DNA of 56,126 nt, from the NCBI GenBank assembly GCA_900551245.1, contig URVC01000023.1:1-56126 (forward strand), written 5' to 3'. A program made the position numbers and the translations under genes. Each line of letters opens with the position of its first letter. Positions within the stretch are counted from its first letter, which is position 1. The notes under the pieces are model-generated. The model made no database searches and was not told the origin of the DNA. It saw only the letters and a program-made list of their open reading frames with translations. Source of the DNA: an uncultured bacterium. Lineage in GTDB: Bacteria; Verrucomicrobiota; Lentisphaeria; Victivallales; Victivallaceae. Shown piece after piece: positions 49,643 through 56,126 of the stretch.

Positions 49643-50914
49643 TCACTTCCGGTTGAGGTGATACAGTTCGCGCTGCCGGTCGGTCGGGAACATCAGCAGA
49701 TAGTAGCGCACATCATCCCAGAAGCTGTCGGAGCGGAAGTAATCCGCGTACCCCACCGGCAGATGGGTGACCGCCTGCCAGAGGATCGGCGACTGCGAAA
49801 ACGGCGGCTCCGCCTTCCCGCCGCGCCGGTCGAAACGGGCGCTGGCGACCGTGGCGCGGCCGTCGCCCGGAGCGTAGTCGGCGATGGAGAGACGGCCGGT
49901 CCGGCGGTCGACCAGCAGCCGGGAGGCCGTCGGCACCCCGTTCCCGACAAAGAGGAAGAGCGCGACGTTTTTCGGCGGCTGCGCGGGGGTGTCCATCGCG
50001 GTCCGGAACTGTCTGGCACGGCGCAGATAGAGATCCAGCCGTTCGGCGGCGTCCTTCGAAGCGGCCTGCACGGCCGGATCGGCGAGTCCCCAGCGGTTGG
50101 CGCTCCAGACCGCCGGGTCGAAGAGATCGAGCGCCGGCCCGTCGGGCGCATCCGCGTAGTGGACCGTGCCGCCGTTCACGCCCGGCAGCATCTGATAGGC
50201 GGCCGGCGACGCGGCGGCGGGAACGCCGGAAAGGACCGGCGCGGCCGGGTCGGGCAGAGCTCTTCCGACCATTTCGGCGAAGACGCCGAGCGTGCCGTCG
50301 CTGGGCGTGCCGACCAGGATCACCTTGTCCACCAGTCCGGCGCCGCGCCAGTCGAGCAGCGGCAGCGAGATGCCGTTCTCCGGGAGCAGCTGCCCGCCGT
50401 AACGCAGATAGTAACGGGCGAGCAGACCGCTGACGCCGGGGGCGAAGAGGTCGAACCGGATGTCGCACTTCGTTTTCGGGTACTCTTCAGCGTATTTCTT
50501 CTGCAGCTGAGCGCGCAGCCCGGAGAGAAACTCATGCAGTTTCGCCGCGTTGCCCGGAATGTCCAGCTTCGGATCGCAGGAGAAGCGGAAAAGCTCGGTG
50601 TATCCGGCGTCGGCCAGCTGCTTCATCGCGCCGCCGCACTCCGGGTCGGCCGGTTTCGAGCTGAATCCGGCGTCGAACACCACCACCGGATTGCGTCCGG
50701 GCCCGGCGAAGCGGATCGCCTCCTCCTCGGCGGCGCCGCGGGAGGGACGAGCGGGCGCGGCCTTTTCCGCCTCTTTTTTCACGGGGTTCTCCACCGCGTT
50801 CCCGGCGGGAGCGGCGGGAGAGGTTTCGGCGGCAGGAGCGGTTTCAACAGAGAGACACCCGGCGAGCAGAAGCATCGCCGCACCGGCAAAGAGAGCAGAG
50901 AAGATCGTTTTCAT
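49643..50914 (-). CDS. Lipoprotein with lipase/LCAT-like alpha/beta-hydrolase region
   Basis: A 423-residue lipoprotein (lipobox LLAGC, Cys20), followed by an Ala/Pro/Glu-rich linker and a domain starting PVVVFDAGFSSKP. FDLFAPGVSGLLARYYLRYGG and VDKVILVGTPSDGT resemble the nucleophile-elbow strand and following strand of lipases of the LCAT/PGAP1 type (normally GHSMGGLVARYYL and V..LGTPH.G). In my alignment the nucleophile serine is replaced by Gly, and the nearby Ser sits two positions later, so the protein may be inactive or use another residue. GGAGGAAACT is the ribosome site. It is the first gene of the operon with folB and mutS. Confidence 0.6.
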   Translation of the reverse strand: MKTIFSALFAGAAMLLLAGCLSVETAPAAETSPAAPAGNAVENPVKKEAEKAAPARPSRGAAEEEAIRFAGPGRNPVVVFDAGFSSKPADPECGGAMKQLADAGYTELFRFSCDPKLDIPGNAAKLHEFLSGLRAQLQKKYAEEYPKTKCDIRFDLFAPGVSGLLARYYLRYGGQLLPENGISLPLLDWRGAGLVDKVILVGTPSDGTLGVFAEMVGRALPDPAAPVLSGVPAAASPAAYQMLPGVNGGTVHYADAPDGPALDLFDPAVWSANRWGLADPAVQAASKDAAERLDLYLRRARQFRTAMDTPAQPPKNVALFLFVGNGVPTASRLLVDRRTGRLSIADYAPGDGRATVASARFDRRGGKAEPPFSQSPILWQAVTHLPVGYADYFRSDSFWDDVRYYLLMFPTDRQRELYHLNRK

Positions 50915-50942
50915 AGTTTCCTCCGGAAAACACATTTTTCAT

Positions 50943-50971
50943 ACAATACCACCGCTTTGACACTTTGGCAA
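50943..50971 (-). promoter_or_regulatory. Promoter of the lipoprotein-folB-mutS operon
   Basis: On the minus strand, TTGCCA (50966-50971), a 17-base spacer and TATTGT (50943-50948), about 29 bases before the start at 50914. Confidence 0.65.
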
Positions 50972-51066
50972 AAGCGGTGCCGGAGATTTTTCCGGAAATT
51001 CCATGGCTACAGAGGTGGAAGGGCGGGAAAATCGCAGGAAAGCGGAGGATTTTTTCATATTCCGGG

Positions 51067-51095
51067 TTGAACCTGCCGCCGGAAGAGGGTATATT
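51067..51095 (+). promoter_or_regulatory. Promoter of the guaB-skp-lpxD operon
   Basis: TTGAAC (51067-51072), a 17-base spacer and TATATT (51090-51095), about 46 bases before guaB. Confidence 0.75.
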
Positions 51096-51140
51096 ACACA
51101 GTAAAATAACACCCAAAATTCAGCTTTGAGGAATTCTATC

Positions 51141-52637
51141 ATGCGCTACATCGATCAATTCATGGCCGCTTTTCCGTTCGAAGGGCTCACGTTCGACGAC
51201 ATTTCCCTGGTGACTCAGTACGCCGACTTTCTGCCGCACGACGCCGACGTCTCGACCCGGTTTTCCCGGAACGTCACGCTGAACATCCCCTTCGTCAGCG
51301 CGGCGATGGATACGGTCACCGAAAGCGCGATGGCGATCGCGATGGCGCAGCTGGGCGGTCTGGGTGTGATTCACAAAAACCTCTCCATTGAAAAACAGGC
51401 CGAAGAGGTGCGCAAAGTCAAGTACTATCTCAACGGCGTCATCCGCACCCCAGTGGTCTTCCACCCGAATCAGACCGTGGCGGAGATGATGGAGGAGAAG
51501 CGGCGCAAGAAGTACTCCTTCTCCGGATTCCCGATCGTCGACGACTCCGGCAAGCTGGTCGGCATCATCACCAGCCGCGACATCAAGTTCCTCACCAACT
51601 ACAACATCCGGATCAGCGACGTGATGACCCGCACCCCGGTGACCGCCAGCGATTCGGTTTCGATGAACGAAGCCTACCGGATCATGGTCGAAAACAAAGT
51701 GGGCAAACTGCCGATGGTCGATAAATCCGGCAAACTCACCGGCCTCTACAGCTTCCTCGACGTCAAGACCCTGATCGAAAAGGACGAGCCGGACTACAAC
51801 CGCGACTCCCACCACCAGCTCCGCGCCGCCGCCGGCATCGGACCCTATGACGAGGCCCGCGCCGACGCGCTGGTCAACGCCGGAGTCGACGTGCTGGTGC
51901 TCGACACCGCGCACGGCCACTCCAAAGGGGTTATGGAGACGGTCAAGCTCTTCAAGAAGCGCTACGGCGACCGGGTCGATATCGTCGCCGGCAACATCGC
52001 GACGGCGGAAGCGGCCAAGGCGCTGGTCGACGCCGGCGCCGACGGCATCAAGGTCGGCATCGGACCCGGTTCGATCTGCACCACCCGCGTGGTGGCGGGC
52101 GTCGGCGTGCCGCAGGTGACCGCGGTCTATGAAGTGGCCAAGACGGTTCCGGCGGATGTTCCGGTGATCGCCGACGGCGGAATCAAGCAGTCCGGCGACG
52201 TGGCCAAGGCGCTGGCGGTCGGAGCCGACTGCGTGATGATGGGTTCCGCGCTGGCCGGTACCAGCGAGAGCAACGGCGAAATGATCCTCCACCAGGGCCG
52301 CAGCTACGTCTCCTACCGCGGCATGGGCAGTCTGGAGGCGATGAAGACCGGCAAGGGCAGCCGCGAACGGTACGGTCAGGATGATGTCGATGACGACTCC
52401 AAGCTGGTGCCGCAGGGCATCGAGGCGATGGTGCCCTTCCGCGGTCCGGTGAAGAATGTGATCTGCCAGTTCGTCGGCGGGTTGCGCTACTCCTTCGGGT
52501 ACTGCGGCGCGCGGACGGTCAAGGAGTTCCAGGAGAAGGCGCGGATGGTCCGGGTGACCGCCGCCGGACTGCGCGAAGCGCATCCGCACGACGTGACCAT
52601 GCTCAAGGACGCCCCGAACTACACCGCGTCGAACTGA
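51141..52637 (+). CDS. guaB: Inosine-5'-monophosphate dehydrogenase
   Basis: A 498-residue IMPDH that makes XMP for GTP synthesis. GLTFDDISLVTQYADFLPHDADV opens the barrel (in part). A CBS-domain pair occupies about 100-220 (GIITSRDIKFL, DVMTRTPVTASDSV, LTGLYSFLDVKTL). The active-site Cys313 lies in GIGPGSICTTRVV, and IADGGIKQSGDVAKALAVGADCVMMGS, YRGMGSLEAM and ERYGQDD follow. GAGGA precedes the ATG by 8 bases. Length and order match the family. It is the first of four genes spaced by 17-21 bases. Confidence 0.96.
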   Translation: MRYIDQFMAAFPFEGLTFDDISLVTQYADFLPHDADVSTRFSRNVTLNIPFVSAAMDTVTESAMAIAMAQLGGLGVIHKNLSIEKQAEEVRKVKYYLNGVIRTPVVFHPNQTVAEMMEEKRRKKYSFSGFPIVDDSGKLVGIITSRDIKFLTNYNIRISDVMTRTPVTASDSVSMNEAYRIMVENKVGKLPMVDKSGKLTGLYSFLDVKTLIEKDEPDYNRDSHHQLRAAAGIGPYDEARADALVNAGVDVLVLDTAHGHSKGVMETVKLFKKRYGDRVDIVAGNIATAEAAKALVDAGADGIKVGIGPGSICTTRVVAGVGVPQVTAVYEVAKTVPADVPVIADGGIKQSGDVAKALAVGADCVMMGSALAGTSESNGEMILHQGRSYVSYRGMGSLEAMKTGKGSRERYGQDDVDDDSKLVPQGIEAMVPFRGPVKNVICQFVGGLRYSFGYCGARTVKEFQEKARMVRVTAAGLREAHPHDVTMLKDAPNYTASN

Positions 52638-52655
52638 GCGGAAAGGCGGCGCCTC

Positions 52656-53288
52656 ATGCGAATGATCCGGAACATTCTGGCCGCGCTGCTGCTCGTTTCG
52701 GCGCTCGCCGCCGGAGCGGCGGCGGAGAACGGGCGGATCGGCGTGGTCAATCTCGAGAAGATCTTCCGTGAATATTACAAGAGCCGGATTGCCGAAGATG
52801 CGATCAAGCAGCAGGCGGAGGTGTACCGCACCTATTTGATGCGGCTCAACGACCAGTTGCGCACCCTCAAGGAGGAGGCGCGCGCCGCGCGGCTCAACAG
52901 CCAGAATCTGGCGCTCTCCGAAGCGGACCGCAAAGCCGCGGTCGACAAGGCGGACGCCAAGGCGCGCCAGGTCTCCCAGAAGGAGGCGGAGATCGAACTC
53001 TACGCCACCGAAGGGAGCGCCTCTCTGCGCAAAGTCGAGCAGCAGAAGCGCGAAGCGATCATGGCGGAAATTTACCAGGAGATCCGGCGCCGCGCGGCGG
53101 CCGAAGGGTATGCGTTCGTGCTCGACAGCTCCGGCAAGACGATGAACGAACAGCCGACTCTGCTGCTCTGCCCGCCCTCCAGCGACTTCACCGCCGCCGT
53201 TCTCACCGAACTGAACCGGACGAGGACAAAGAAGGTCGACGCCCCCGCCCCGAAACCGGCGCCGCCGGAACCTGTCAGCAAACCTTAA
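52656..53288 (+). CDS. OmpH/Skp-family periplasmic chaperone
   Basis: A 210-residue exported protein with signal peptide MRMIRNILAALLLVSALAAGAAA. GRIGVVNLEKIFREYYKSRIAEDAI is the OmpH/Skp core start. A long coiled-coil hairpin (about 50-150) follows, rich in Ala, Lys and Glu, and then YAFVLDSSGKTM, the short beta return of the Skp fold. The C-terminus is an added Pro/Lys tail. It likely carries unfolded outer-membrane proteins through the periplasm. Placement between guaB and lpxD recalls the skp-lpxD order of proteobacteria. Confidence 0.87.
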   Translation: MRMIRNILAALLLVSALAAGAAAENGRIGVVNLEKIFREYYKSRIAEDAIKQQAEVYRTYLMRLNDQLRTLKEEARAARLNSQNLALSEADRKAAVDKADAKARQVSQKEAEIELYATEGSASLRKVEQQKREAIMAEIYQEIRRRAAAEGYAFVLDSSGKTMNEQPTLLLCPPSSDFTAAVLTELNRTRTKKVDAPAPKPAPPEPVSKP

Positions 53289-53309
53289 CCTTCAGGAAGG
53301 AAGCATTGT

Positions 53310-54356
53310 ATGAACCACGTCACTCTCACCGCCGCGAAAATCGCGGAAATGGTCAACGGCAAACTGATCGGTTCGCCCGACCGCACCATCTCCAGCGTCT
53401 CCGGTATCCGGGATGCGCAGAGCGATCAGCTCTCCTTCATCGGCAACAAGAAGTACCAGCACCAGCTCGAAAGCACCAAAGCGGGCGTGGTGCTCGTCTG
53501 CCCCGACCTCGCCGATGCTCCGGCGGTGGACCGCACTCTGATCGTCTGTGACAACGTCGACTACGCCTTCGCCAAGGTGATCGCGGTCTTCGCGGAGGAG
53601 CCGCCGAAGTGGCCGGTCGGAGTCCATCCCTCGGCGGTGGTCTCTCCTGACGCGAAGCTCGGTCAGGGGGTCAGCATCAACGCCAACGCGGTGATCGAAG
53701 CGGGCGCGGAGATCGGTGACGGCACCGTGATCGGCGCCGGCTGCTACATCGGCCACGACGTGAAGATCGGCGCGGGTTCGTTGCTCTACCCCAACGTGAC
53801 GGTCATGTACCGCTGCGTGATCGGGCGCAAGGCGGTGATCCACCCGGGCGTGGTGATCGGCGGCGACGGCTTCGGCTTCATCCCGACCAAGCAGGGGCTG
53901 GTCAAGGTGCCGCAGACCGGCATCGTCCAGATTGACGACGACGTCGAAATCGGCGCGAACACCACCATCGACCGCGCCCGTTTCGGCAAGACCTGGATCA
54001 AGAGCAACGTCAAGATCGACAATCAGGTGATGGTCGCGCACAACGTGGTGATCGGCGAAAGCTCGATTCTGGTCGCCCAGTGCGGCATCGCCGGCAGTGC
54101 CGAACTCGGCCGCGGCGTCGTGCTCGCCGCCAAGTCGGGCGTCAACGGCCACATCACCCTCGGCGACGGGGTTCAGGTCGCCGGAACCAGCGGCGTGGTC
54201 AAGAGCCTGCCGGCCGGCGCGATCGCCCTCGGCACCCCGGCGGAATCCCAGCGCGAATTCATGGCGCGCCACACTCTGCCGAGCCGGTTTGAAAAGCTCT
54301 CCGCCAAAGTGGAGGCGCTCCGGAAGGAGATCGCCGAGCTCAAGGCGTCCAAATAA
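53310..54356 (+). CDS. lpxD: UDP-3-O-acylglucosamine N-acyltransferase
   Basis: A 348-residue LpxD, which adds the second acyl chain in lipid A synthesis. The N-terminal uridine-binding domain has SSVSGIRDAQSDQLSFIGNKKYQHQL. The left-handed beta helix (about 100-320) shows the hexapeptide pattern IGDGTVIGAGCYIGHDVKIGAG (in part), with VAHNVVIGE carrying the catalytic His and IGGDGFGF the acyl-binding loop. A final coiled helix (FEKLSAKVEALRKEIAEL) forms the C-terminal trimer stalk. AGGAAGGAAG is the ribosome site. It indicates an LPS-bearing outer membrane. Confidence 0.96.
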   Translation: MNHVTLTAAKIAEMVNGKLIGSPDRTISSVSGIRDAQSDQLSFIGNKKYQHQLESTKAGVVLVCPDLADAPAVDRTLIVCDNVDYAFAKVIAVFAEEPPKWPVGVHPSAVVSPDAKLGQGVSINANAVIEAGAEIGDGTVIGAGCYIGHDVKIGAGSLLYPNVTVMYRCVIGRKAVIHPGVVIGGDGFGFIPTKQGLVKVPQTGIVQIDDDVEIGANTTIDRARFGKTWIKSNVKIDNQVMVAHNVVIGESSILVAQCGIAGSAELGRGVVLAAKSGVNGHITLGDGVQVAGTSGVVKSLPAGAIALGTPAESQREFMARHTLPSRFEKLSAKVEALRKEIAELKASK

Positions 54357-54373
54357 CGCTTGTTTTTCGAAAA

Positions 54374-55657
54374 ATGGCGGCAATGCGGCACATCCGGAAC
54401 CTCCTGTTCGGACTCTGCGCATTGCCGCTCTTTTTGTCTCTTTCCGCCGCGGAGGAAGAACTTCCGCCGGACCCGTTGCGTGACCGGGCCCGCACGGGGG
54501 AGACCGCCGCGCAGCTTCAGCTGGCGAACGAATTCTTTTTCGGCCGCAACCGTCCGCGCAATCCGACGCTGGCGGCCTACTGGTTCCGCCAGGCGGCGGA
54601 GCAGGGCAGTCCGGAGGGGGCCTACAACTTCGCGGTCTGTCTCGAACGCGGCTGGGGAGCTGTGCAGAGTGCCAATCAGGCCTTTTCTTTCTACACCCGT
54701 GCGGCGGAAGCGGGCCGCCCGGAAGCGCGCCTTGCCCGGGCGCGGCTGCTCTACACCGGCGTAAAGGAGGAGAAGGGGAATGCCGGAACCCGTCCGGCAA
54801 TTCCGGCGGAACCGGAAAAGGCGCTCGACGAACTGCGCCGGCTCTCGGCGGAAAATTTCGTTCCGGCTAAATTCGAACTTGCGCGGCTTCTGGCGAGCGA
54901 CCGCGAACGGCGGAAAAGCTGTGCAGCGGAACTCCGCGCCCGGCTGGAAGAGTACGCGGCGCAACCGAATCCGGAGCCGAAAGCTCTGCTTCTACTGGCC
55001 GAATGCCGTCGCGACGGCATCGGCGGTTCCCCTTCGATGGAGCATGCCGCGGACGCGGTGGAGCGGGCGATGATGCTCGGCGATGCCGATGCGAAAGCGC
55101 TCTACGCCCGGATTCTGGAATACGGGCACGGGCGGCGGCCGGATCCGGAGCAGGCCTTCCGGCTGACGAAAGAGGCGGCGGAGGCGGGGTCCCCCCCCGC
55201 CCTGCTGCGTCTGGGGGACTACAAGCTCACCGGCGACCATCTGCCGCACGATCCGGGCGGCGCGGTGGAGTGTTTCCGCCGTGCCGCGGATGCGGGCTAT
55301 CCGCCCGCCTTCTTCAAGCTCGGCAACGCCTATGCCGAAGGAATCGGCGTGGAAAAGAATCCTGTGCGCGCTTTCGAAGAGTTCTCCAAAGGTGCGCGTG
55401 CCGGTGAGCCCCGCTGTCAATATCGTGTAGGTCGCTGTTACCTTGACGGCACCGGCATTGCGGCTGATCCGGCCGGAGCGGTCTACTGGTTCCGCAGCGC
55501 GATCGGCCGCGGCAATGTGGAAGCGATGCGCGATCTCGGCCGCTGTCTTCTCGAAGGGCGCGGCGTCGAAAAGAACGAAGAAGAGGGAGCCAAGCTGCTT
55601 TCCGCCGCCGCCGCCGCCGGCGATCGCGCCGCCATTCTGATGCTCAACCGCAACTGA
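54374..55657 (+). CDS. Secreted Sel1-like repeat protein
   Basis: A 427-residue exported protein. The signal peptide (IRNLLFGLCALPLFLSLSAA) is followed by a chain of Sel1-type TPR-like repeats: LAAYWFRQAAEQGSPEGAYN, QAFSFYTRAAEAGRPEARL, HAADAVERAMMLGDADAKAL, QAFRLTKEAAEAGSPPALL, GAVECFRRAADAGYPPAFF, RAFEEFSKGARAGEPRCQY and GAVYWFRSAIGRGNVEAM, each ending with a G-pattern linker such as YAEGIGVEKN. Such proteins bind partners in signalling or the envelope. The start at 54374 or an ATG at 54383 is possible; neither has a strong ribosome site. It closes the guaB-lpxD operon. Confidence 0.88.
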   Translation: MAAMRHIRNLLFGLCALPLFLSLSAAEEELPPDPLRDRARTGETAAQLQLANEFFFGRNRPRNPTLAAYWFRQAAEQGSPEGAYNFAVCLERGWGAVQSANQAFSFYTRAAEAGRPEARLARARLLYTGVKEEKGNAGTRPAIPAEPEKALDELRRLSAENFVPAKFELARLLASDRERRKSCAAELRARLEEYAAQPNPEPKALLLLAECRRDGIGGSPSMEHAADAVERAMMLGDADAKALYARILEYGHGRRPDPEQAFRLTKEAAEAGSPPALLRLGDYKLTGDHLPHDPGGAVECFRRAADAGYPPAFFKLGNAYAEGIGVEKNPVRAFEEFSKGARAGEPRCQYRVGRCYLDGTGIAADPAGAVYWFRSAIGRGNVEAMRDLGRCLLEGRGVEKNEEEGAKLLSAAAAAGDRAAILMLNRN

Positions 55658-55766
55658 CGGATCCCAGGAATCCGCCGTTTTTCCGCAGAAATAACGATAA
55701 AATCCGTCATTTTCGGCTGAAACGACGGTGAAATAACGGGCGTGGGGAGCGGGAGAGATGGGTGCA
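55658..55766. other. Intergenic stretch with ACGG/CCGTCA-type motifs
   Basis: Between the Sel1 gene and the tandem repeat. It contains AATCCGTCATTTTCGG, GACGGTGAAATAACGGG and two 11-base units (GAAACGACGGT, GAAATAACGGG) that resemble the pepD-leader motifs. No gene was seen. Confidence 0.4.
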
Positions 55767-56041
55767 CTCCAGGCCTCTTCGGATGGGCGAGGGCGGTACT
55801 GTGGCGGGAATTTCCGGCTTCTGTGGTGCGCGGTCGGGGCGGAGGCGGATATTCGAACTTCCGCGAGTTTTTTTTGGGTCGAGGGAGCTGGAGGGCCGGT
55901 CGCCCTCCAGACCTCTTCGGATGGGCGAGGGCGGTACTGTGGCGGGAATTTCCGGCTTCTGCGGTGCGCGGTCGGGGCGGAGGCGGATATTCGAACTTCC
56001 GCGAGTTTTTTTGGGTCGAGGGAGCTGGAGGGCCGGTCGCC
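55767..56041. repeat. Two-copy tandem repeat of 138/137 bp
   Basis: Copy 1 (55767-55904) and copy 2 (55905-56041) differ by two substitutions and by one T in a T8/T7 run. A partial third copy begins at 56042. Each copy ends with half of a perfect 9-bp hairpin (CTGGAGGGC, loop CGGTC, GCCCTCCAG), found at 55888-55910 and again at 56025-56047. Open frames across it code repetitive Arg/Pro/Ser peptides and look spurious. Near-identity points to recent duplication or ongoing homogenisation. Confidence 0.92.
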
Positions 56042-56047
56042 CTCCAG

Positions 56048-56126
56048 ACCTCCCCGCCCGTGAGAAGTCAGAAGTCGGTTGATACTGATCCGCACGCGGC
56101 CCTCGCGGGCCTTACTTGTCGGGCTT
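56048..56126. other. Window end, no gene seen
   Basis: The last 79 bases contain the beginning of the third repeat copy, then a unique stretch with a short GGCCC-TCGC-GGGCC hairpin at 56098-56111. No coding frame could be supported up to the window edge. Confidence 0.4.

Noticed and set aside
54992..56095. A minus-strand frame of 367 codons through the Sel1 gene end and the tandem repeat
   Set aside because: Its repeated peptides only mirror the 138-bp DNA repeat, and it runs opposite the Sel1 gene. No ribosome site.
1..56126. Search for CRISPR arrays, Cas genes, toxin-antitoxin pairs, restriction enzymes or a classical defence island
   Set aside because: No regularly spaced 25-40-bp repeats and no cas, methylase or toxin motif were found; the only tandem repeats are the 11-bp array, the 51-bp coding repeat and the 138-bp pair.

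Overview
The window is a bacterial chromosome segment, GC-rich over most of its length. The gene content fits a Gram-negative bacterium of the Planctomycetota-Verrucomicrobiota-Lentisphaerota group, and most resembles a gut Lentisphaerota such as Victivallis. That placement is inference. It rests on lpxD, Skp and Lnt (an LPS- and lipoprotein-bearing outer membrane), a zinc-ribbon Ser/Thr kinase, a pseudopilin of the type abundant in Lentisphaerota, and very large secreted LamG/CBM9-type polysaccharide proteins. No rRNA gene and no CRISPR array were seen. One tRNA, tRNA-Arg(CCU), is present.

Layout. 1-3120: AT-richer flank with a large serine recombinase, a possible fragment of an integrated element. 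3122-9201 (minus): VOC protein, zinc-ribbon kinase, SurA-like foldase, rhomboid protease and queA. 9341-12280 (plus): a tight operon of a YqfO-like protein, an M50 membrane protease, MutT-type Nudix, an ECF sigma factor, a probable anti-sigma and a Spy-like periplasmic protein. 12298-16593 (minus): nadB, pcnB and a GHL10-type glycoside hydrolase. 16757-20305 (plus): lnt, HIT, DUF89 and DUF2059. 20271-21725 (minus): pepD, with four 11-bp repeats in its leader. 22000-24000 (plus): a thioredoxin-like protein and a DsbD-like protein. 24020-25236 (minus): a GntR regulator and tRNA-Arg. 25413-29222 (plus): two PilT-type ATPases, signal peptidase I and a membrane-anchored protein. 29239-31313 (minus): gatB and recO.

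31508-39714 holds a small lipoprotein gene and then a less GC-rich cassette. The cassette has a pseudopilin, a 1626-residue secreted LamG/TIM-barrel/CBM9 protein and a CBM9-like lipoprotein in one minus-strand operon, with a divergent LacI regulator. 39823-45037: a MATE transporter; an AraC regulator divergent from a type I dehydroquinase-like protein and an SDR; and an epimerase-like protein. 45047-50914 (minus): a lipoprotein with a lipase-like fold, folB, a flavin reductase, mutS and an OYE-family enzyme. 51141-55657 (plus): guaB, skp, lpxD and a Sel1-repeat protein. The window ends in a two-copy 138-bp tandem repeat.

Many genes are preceded by a sigma70-type promoter with a TTGnnn -35 element, 16-17 bp, and a -10 box that is often exactly TATATT. 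This regularity supports many of the operon boundaries. Start codons were chosen by Shine-Dalgarno position and by where family similarity begins. Functional calls come from motif recognition by eye, without database searches.
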